Below are positions 6,704-10,071 of a stretch of 10,071 nucleotides of DNA, piece after piece; position 1 is the first letter of the stretch, and every line of letters starts with the position of its first letter. The translations under genes were made by a program, and so were the position numbers. This DNA comes from Burkholderiaceae bacterium (GTDB taxonomy: Bacteria > Pseudomonadota > Gammaproteobacteria > Burkholderiales > Burkholderiaceae_C), in NCBI GenBank assembly GCA_017853735.1, contig JAFMJA010000083.1:1-10071 (forward strand), given 5' to 3'. The notes under the pieces are model-generated. The model did not search any database. It was not told where the DNA came from and was given only the letters and a program-made list of their open reading frames with translations.

Positions 6704-8180
6704 GCTTGTCTCCAGAGGAGTGTGAATGGTCATGCGGGTGGTCATGCGGGTGGTCATGCGGGTGGTCATGGCTGTGCGGGTGCGCGTGCGGGTGCGCGTG
6801 CGGATGCGTGTGCGGATGCGTGTGCGGATGCGTGTGCGGATGGGAATGCGAGTGCCCAGGACCATGCGCATGGCCATGATCATGACCATGTTGGTGATCG
6901 ATCGGGCCGCCGGCCACGCCGGGCTGAATGCTGTGGTGATGGTCTTGCAGATAGTGCAAGCGCAGCAGGTCCATGCCGTAGTCGTTGCCGTTGGGCGTGC
7001 GCACCAGGGTATGGATGTGGAATTTCGCGGGTAATTCGTTGGTGAGAAAAACCCCGGAATGGTGGTCAAACTCCACCATCACCACCGGGCTTTGGATGCG
7101 GTAATAAAACGTGTCGTCCTCACCGGTGCCGCCAATCCAGCAGAAATGGGTGTTGTCCAGATGCCGCTCCACTTCTTCCAGCCGGGCTTTCCTGGGGCCT
7201 TCGGGCAGGGGTGAGACATAGGTTTCGATCAGCGCCATCAGCTGCTGTTTCTGCGCACGGCTCATGTCCTGCCCGCGCAGGCCCTCGTAGGGAATGATGC
7301 GGTTGTCCTGATGGGCGCCACCCAGGTGCAATTGGTCAGCCTTGTGGCGCCGGCCCTCGGGCAGGTCACCGCCCACAGAAGCGTGGTAGAGAATGGCCTG
7401 CTGTTGCTGCGCGGCACTGAGCGAGGTCATGAAAGCCAGACCGCGCAACTCTTCGTCCTCAAACAGCTTCACCCCGGCGTGCGGCCCGGTGTCGATGGAA
7501 TTGGGTTCAGCCCCCATGAAGGTGGGCGACAAGACCATCTGCTCTTGCAGCACCAGGCAGTTCAAGGCCAGGTGGTGGCCCATCAGTTGCCAGCCCCAGG
7601 GTTCCATGGCCGATGGTGTTCCAAACAGGGTGAAGTTGTAGCTCCACTCGCCCAAGACCCGGGTGTTGCCGGTGAGCTCGCCCAGAAAATGATTGATGCG
7701 CATCACATCGCGGGTTTTCTCAAAGCCGGAAGCGCTCAGGCTGGCTTGCACCACAGCCATCACCGCGGCCTTGTGGCCGTCGCTTAGCTCTTCCAGCCGC
7801 AGTCCGTAGCGATAGACATACATCTCGGTGTTGTTCCAGCGCCGCCATTCGCGTGCATACACCGGATAGCAAAGTGCGCGGCGTTGGTCTTCGTTCAGTA
7901 GGGCCAGCAGCTGGTCAGCCGCCTGCGCCATCGCCAATACCGGCGCCTGATTGGGCTTTAGCGCATACAGGCCGGGGATGACCTGGCCATCGGTGGTGAT
8001 GCCGCGAAAGGCTTCGCGGTAGAGCTGCTCCCAGGGTGTGAACAACAGGGCCTGTGGGATCGGGTTGGCCAGGCCTGCATCGCCATGGGTATAGGCATCG
8101 CGTCCCTGAAAGGCCGCTACCCGTGGATAGGCCAGGGTGGGCACATAGGGCCGAAAGTCGTGGGACTTTTTTACCGACAT
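6693..8180 (-). CDS. DUF3500 domain protein with a long histidine-rich C-terminal tail
   Basis: A 495-aa protein without a signal peptide. Residues from about 50 to 410 match what I remember of DUF3500: W-N-N-T-E-M-Y-V-Y-R-Y-G-L-R (115-128), N-H-F-L-G-E-L (163-169), G-E-W-S-Y (177-181), P-W-G-W-Q-L-M-G-H-H-L (194-204), F-M-G-A-E-P (221-226), Y-Y-R-I-Q-S-P (359-365) and H-I-H-T-L-V-R-T-P-N-G-N-D-Y-G (388-402). The many invariant-looking His and acidic residues suggest a metal site, but no function is established to my knowledge. From residue 428 a low-complexity tail of alternating His with Pro, Asp, Thr, Ala, Ser and Gly carries 30 His in 68 residues, which should bind Ni, Zn, Cu or Co. Such tails occur in metallochaperones; here the role is open. 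No clear Shine-Dalgarno sequence precedes ATG 8180. The stop lies inside the next gene, tctC. Confidence 0.88.
   Translation of the reverse strand: MSVKKSHDFRPYVPTLAYPRVAAFQGRDAYTHGDAGLANPIPQALLFTPWEQLYREAFRGITTDGQVIPGLYALKPNQAPVLAMAQAADQLLALLNEDQRRALCYPVYAREWRRWNNTEMYVYRYGLRLEELSDGHKAAVMAVVQASLSASGFEKTRDVMRINHFLGELTGNTRVLGEWSYNFTLFGTPSAMEPWGWQLMGHHLALNCLVLQEQMVLSPTFMGAEPNSIDTGPHAGVKLFEDEELRGLAFMTSLSAAQQQQAILYHASVGGDLPEGRRHKADQLHLGGAHQDNRIIPYEGLRGQDMSRAQKQQLMALIETYVSPLPEGPRKARLEEVERHLDNTHFCWIGGTGEDDTFYYRIQSPVVMVEFDHHSGVFLTNELPAKFHIHTLVRTPNGNDYGMDLLRLHYLQDHHHSIQPGVAGGPIDHQHGHDHGHAHGPGHSHSHPHTHPHTHPHTHPHAHPHAHPHSHDHPHDHPHDHPHDHSHSSGDKHEP
6710..6713 (-). promoter_or_regulatory. Ribosome binding site for the second tctC gene
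   Basis: GGAG on the minus strand lies six bases before ATG 6703, inside the last codons of the DUF3500 gene. It supports the short start of tctC over the upstream extension of its frame and implies translational coupling. Confidence 0.6.
6729..6764. repeat. 12-bp tandem repeat, three perfect copies, coding for a His-Pro-His-Asp unit
   Basis: The unit GTCATGCGGGTG is repeated exactly at 6729, 6741 and 6753, with a decayed fourth copy from 6765. On the minus strand each copy adds four residues to the His-rich tail of the DUF3500 protein. Identity at third positions suggests recent expansion, and a 12-bp unit changes length without breaking the frame. Confidence 0.9.
6775..6834. repeat. 12-bp tandem repeats, two related blocks, coding for His-Pro-His-Ala and His-Pro-His-Thr units
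   Basis: Two copies of TGCGGGTGCGCG (6775-6798) are followed by three copies of TGCGGATGCGTG (6799-6834), and a decayed copy continues to about 6846. The two units differ at two positions, showing a shared origin followed by separate amplification. All lie in frame in the His-rich tail of the DUF3500 protein. Confidence 0.9.
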
Positions 8181-8191
8181 GGCTTAGTGCG

Positions 8192-8207
8192 GTTCAACAA
8201 GGTGAAC
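8192..8207. promoter_or_regulatory. Inverted repeat just upstream of the DUF3500 gene
   Basis: GTTCA (8192-8196) and TGAAC (8203-8207) are exact reverse complements separated by 6 bases, ending 11 bases before ATG 8180. This could be part of an operator or a small mRNA hairpin over the initiation region, which otherwise lacks a visible Shine-Dalgarno sequence. Short enough to be chance. Confidence 0.25.
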
Positions 8208-8223
8208 ATCTTTTGGGATGCGT

Positions 8224-8233
8224 ATCACGTGAT
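8224..8233. promoter_or_regulatory. Perfect 10-bp palindrome, candidate operator upstream of DUF3500
   Basis: ATCACGTGAT reads the same on both strands, and further symmetric matches continue outward at 8222/8235, 8220/8237 and 8218/8239. It sits in the 113-bp gap between the aldolase stop (8294) and the DUF3500 start (8180), the only sizeable gap upstream of that operon. A dimeric regulator (GntR or similar) could bind here; no regulator gene is in the window, and I see no convincing sigma-70 promoter in the gap. Confidence 0.35.
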
Positions 8234-8293
8234 GCACTTGTTGCCTGAACTTGGAGCGACAACCCAGCTGATTGAGCCAGTGAACTTTTCTGC

Positions 8294-9082
8294 TCAGTGA
8301 GAGTAGGGCGGATAGCCCGAAAATTTCGACTCAGCCTCCAGCCGCCGGATCATGGCATGCCACTCCAGCACGCCGTAGGGTCGGCGCGCACCGGGCTGAT
8401 ACAGGTGGGCGGTTTTGGCCAGCACCTCTTCTGTGGGTACCCTCAACTCAGCTTGTGCGGCCATCACATCCACCTGGGCCTGGCAGGCCAGCTCCAGGTT
8501 GTACATCAGGTTGAACGCCTCGCCCGCCGAGGGGCCGCAGGTGAGCAGGCCGTGGTTGTTGAGCACCATGGCGTTGTGCTCGCCCAGATCACGCACCAGG
8601 CGCTCGCGCTCGGCCAGGTCAATGGCTGGGCCCTCATACTCGTGGTAAGCCAGGTGGCCCACAAAGCGGATGCCGGTCTGGGTGAGCGGCAGCAAGCCGC
8701 ATTTCATGGCCGAGACCGCCATGCCCGCGCGGGTGTGGGTATGCAGCACGCACTTCACATCCGGCCGCGCCTGATGGATGCAGCCATGAATCACAAAGCC
8801 AGAGTAATTGATGCCGTAGTCGGTTTCGGGCTTGGAAAGGATGTTGCCTTCCAGATCAATCTTGACCAGGCTGGATGCGGTGATCTCCTTGTACAGCAGG
8901 CCATACAGGTTGATCAGCAAATGCTCGGTGCCTGGAATGCGCAGGGTGATGTGGTTGTAGATCAGGTCGGTCATGCCGTAGAGGTCAACCAGGCGATAGG
9001 TGGCTGCCAATTCAAGCCGGGCTTGCCATTCTTCCGGGCTGACCTGGTCTTTGACCGAGGCGAAGTTGGTGGTGTAGGACAT
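8294..9082 (-). CDS. Class II aldolase/adducin family protein
   Basis: A 262-aa cytoplasmic protein of the class II aldolase/adducin family (FucA/AraD fold). Zinc-ligand histidines are visible in H-T-H (H114, H116) and N-N-H-G (H177). Family landmarks include E-E-W near the start, N-H-I-T-L-R (43-48), E-I-T-A-S-S-L-V-K (66-74), R-P-D-V-K-C (106-111), Y-H-E-Y-E-G (146-151) and L-E-L-A-C-Q-A-Q-V. The Glu used as catalytic acid/base in fuculose-phosphate aldolase appears replaced by Gly95 (N-Y-S-G-F-V-I-H), as in the adducin-like branch, so a classic aldolase reaction is doubtful; decarboxylase or another zinc-dependent lyase chemistry is possible. The start is uncertain. ATG 9082 fits family length, but ATG 9139 adds 19 Arg-rich residues and has an AGGG six bases upstream. 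It is divergent from the hydroxyacid dehydrogenase and 113 bp ahead of DUF3500, probably in the same operon. Confidence 0.87.
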   Translation of the reverse strand: MSYTTNFASVKDQVSPEEWQARLELAATYRLVDLYGMTDLIYNHITLRIPGTEHLLINLYGLLYKEITASSLVKIDLEGNILSKPETDYGINYSGFVIHGCIHQARPDVKCVLHTHTRAGMAVSAMKCGLLPLTQTGIRFVGHLAYHEYEGPAIDLAERERLVRDLGEHNAMVLNNHGLLTCGPSAGEAFNLMYNLELACQAQVDVMAAQAELRVPTEEVLAKTAHLYQPGARRPYGVLEWHAMIRRLEAESKFSGYPPYSH

Positions 9083-9217
9083 GGGAATGGTCTTGTAAGG
9101 CGTGCGAGTTGCCCGCCTGATTGCGCTACAGTTTGCCATAAAGTGCCCTGTGCAATTGCTTGATCACCGTCACTGCTCAGGGACATGGATAGCTAAAAAA
9201 ATAGACTGCATCCTGAT
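9083..9217. promoter_or_regulatory. Divergent intergenic region, likely holding promoters for the aldolase and dehydrogenase genes
   Basis: This 135-bp gap separates two divergent starts, so promoters for both directions are expected. I could not pick convincing -35/-10 pairs. It includes the 8-bp palindrome GCAATTGC (9152-9159), immediately followed after one base by TGATCA (9161-9166), and an A-run (9195-9201). If the aldolase starts at 9139, part of this belongs to its coding sequence. Confidence 0.4.
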
Positions 9218-10071
9218 ATGAAAATTTATGCCCTGGACGAAATGCATCCGGCTGGTCTGGAGTGGCTATCCCAATTCAATGAAGTCATCCGCTGTGACGA
9301 TCCCCGGCGCCAACATTGGTATGAAGACGCAGAAGGGGTGATGGTGCGCTCGGTGCCGGTGCCGGGTGAGGAGATCCGCCAGGCCAAACACCTGCGCGTG
9401 CTGTCCAAGCAGGGCGTGGGCTTCAACCTGATCGACCTGCAGGCCTGCAAAGAGGGCGGTGTGATTGTCTGTAACACCCCCGGCGTCAATCGCATCGCGG
9501 TGGCCGAGATGGCCATGGCCCTCACCATGGCGCTGGCGCGGCGCGTGCCGGAGTTTGACCGCATGATCCGCCAGGGCCGGGTATTCAACCGCAACAACTT
9601 TCCTGGCATGGAACTCACCGGCAAGACGTTGGGCGTGATTGGCATGGGCAACACTGGCACCGAGTACGCCCGCATGATGCAGGGCGCCTTCAAGGTGCGT
9701 GTGCTTGCCTACGGCCCCAGTGCCCCAGCTGATGCCTGGCCCGACATTGCCCATGAACGGGTGGCCACGCTGGACGAACTCTGGCCCCAGGCCGATGTGA
9801 TCTCGCTGCACATTCCCTACCGGCCGCAAAACCACCACCTGATTAATGCCGCCGCCCTGGCGGCGATGAAGCCCGGCGCTTTGCTGATTAATATTTCACG
9901 CGGTGGCCTGATCGACGAAGAGGCTTTGCATGCGTCCCTGGTCGCTGGCCACCTGGGCGGTGCCGGCCTGGATGTGTGGCAAGGCAAAGAGCCGCCCGAT
10001 GCCAGCCACCCCTTGCTGGCCTTGCCGCAGGTGATTGCCACGCCGCACGCGGCGGCCGGCACCGAAGAGGC
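9218..10071 (+). CDS. D-isomer-specific 2-hydroxyacid dehydrogenase, 3' end cut by the window
   Basis: The first 284 residues of an NAD(P)-dependent D-2-hydroxyacid dehydrogenase (phosphoglycerate dehydrogenase/hydroxypyruvate reductase family), which interconverts a 2-hydroxyacid and its 2-keto acid. The substrate-loop region K-Q-G-V-G-F-N (64-70) is followed by the Rossmann motif G-V-I-G-M-G-N-T-G (139-147). The catalytic triad is present: Arg228 (I-S-R-G-G), Glu258 (G-K-E-P-P) and His277 (T-P-H-A-A-A). At the end of strand 2, where NAD enzymes carry Asp, the protein has Gly166 (A-Y-G-P-S), hinting at NADP(H) use. The frame is open to the window end; about 30-40 residues should be missing by family length. 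ATG 9218 has no strong ribosome site, but the next in-frame ATG (9242) would lose the first strand. Divergent from the aldolase gene, so possibly coregulated. Exact substrate is unknown. Confidence 0.92.
   Translation, partial: MKIYALDEMHPAGLEWLSQFNEVIRCDDPRRQHWYEDAEGVMVRSVPVPGEEIRQAKHLRVLSKQGVGFNLIDLQACKEGGVIVCNTPGVNRIAVAEMAMALTMALARRVPEFDRMIRQGRVFNRNNFPGMELTGKTLGVIGMGNTGTEYARMMQGAFKVRVLAYGPSAPADAWPDIAHERVATLDELWPQADVISLHIPYRPQNHHLINAAALAAMKPGALLINISRGGLIDEEALHASLVAGHLGGAGLDVWQGKEPPDASHPLLALPQVIATPHAAAGTEE

Noticed and set aside
6722..6846. Repeat cluster considered as a CRISPR array
   Set aside because: Units are 12 bp, directly adjacent with no spacers, and lie in a coding frame.
6506..7045. 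Plus-strand open frames through the repeat region (Gly/His/Ala- or Arg/Val-rich)
   Set aside because: They are antisense to tctC and DUF3500, stay open only because of the repeats and high GC, and contain no recognisable domain.
6704..7069. Upstream extension of the second tctC frame, adding about 122 Arg/Thr-rich residues
   Set aside because: It reads the His-repeat region of DUF3500 out of frame. The ATG at 6703 has a good ribosome site and begins a proper signal peptide.
8297..9163. Long plus-strand open frame of 288 codons opposite the aldolase
   Set aside because: The minus-strand frame has clear aldolase/adducin motifs. The antisense frame shows none and is a high-GC shadow.
9121..9217. 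Sigma-70 promoter pairs in the divergent gap
   Set aside because: Several TTG-like and A/T-rich hexamers exist, but none has both a fair match and 16-18 bp spacing, so no specific promoter is claimed.

Overview
The window (10,071 bp, high GC) looks like a chromosomal catabolic region of a betaproteobacterium, most likely Burkholderiales (Alcaligenaceae or Comamonadaceae type). The reason is two Bug/TctC-type periplasmic solute receptors that stand alone beside catabolic enzymes, an arrangement greatly expanded in that order. No IS, phage, tRNA, rRNA or CRISPR was seen.

Layout. Plus strand, 1-4034: a sulfatase whose 5' end lies outside the window (its catalytic Cys is at bases 6-8), a TctC/Bug receptor (1400-2401), and a choline-sulfatase-like enzyme (2439-4034). 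The gaps are 14 and 37 bp, so this is probably one operon. Minus strand, 9082 down to 4039: a class II aldolase/adducin-family protein, a DUF3500 protein with a His-rich tail, a second TctC/Bug receptor, and two SDR-family proteins. DUF3500 and tctC overlap by 11 bp, so at least the last four genes look like an operon. The two operons converge with 4 bp between stop codons. At the right end a D-2-hydroxyacid dehydrogenase starts at 9218 on the plus strand, divergent from the aldolase, and runs off the window.

How the genes may work together (inference): each operon pairs a periplasmic high-affinity receptor with enzymes. The left operon would capture and hydrolyse sulfate esters. The right operon and the divergent dehydrogenase carry oxidoreductase and aldolase/decarboxylase-like functions suited to a hydroxylated or keto acid. 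No TctA/TctB membrane partners and no regulator are inside the window, so the substrate cannot be read from the sequence. The most unusual features are the DUF3500 protein with a tail of 30 His in 68 residues encoded by 12-bp tandem repeats, and two adjacent SDRs that both lack a canonical Ser-Tyr-Lys catalytic set.
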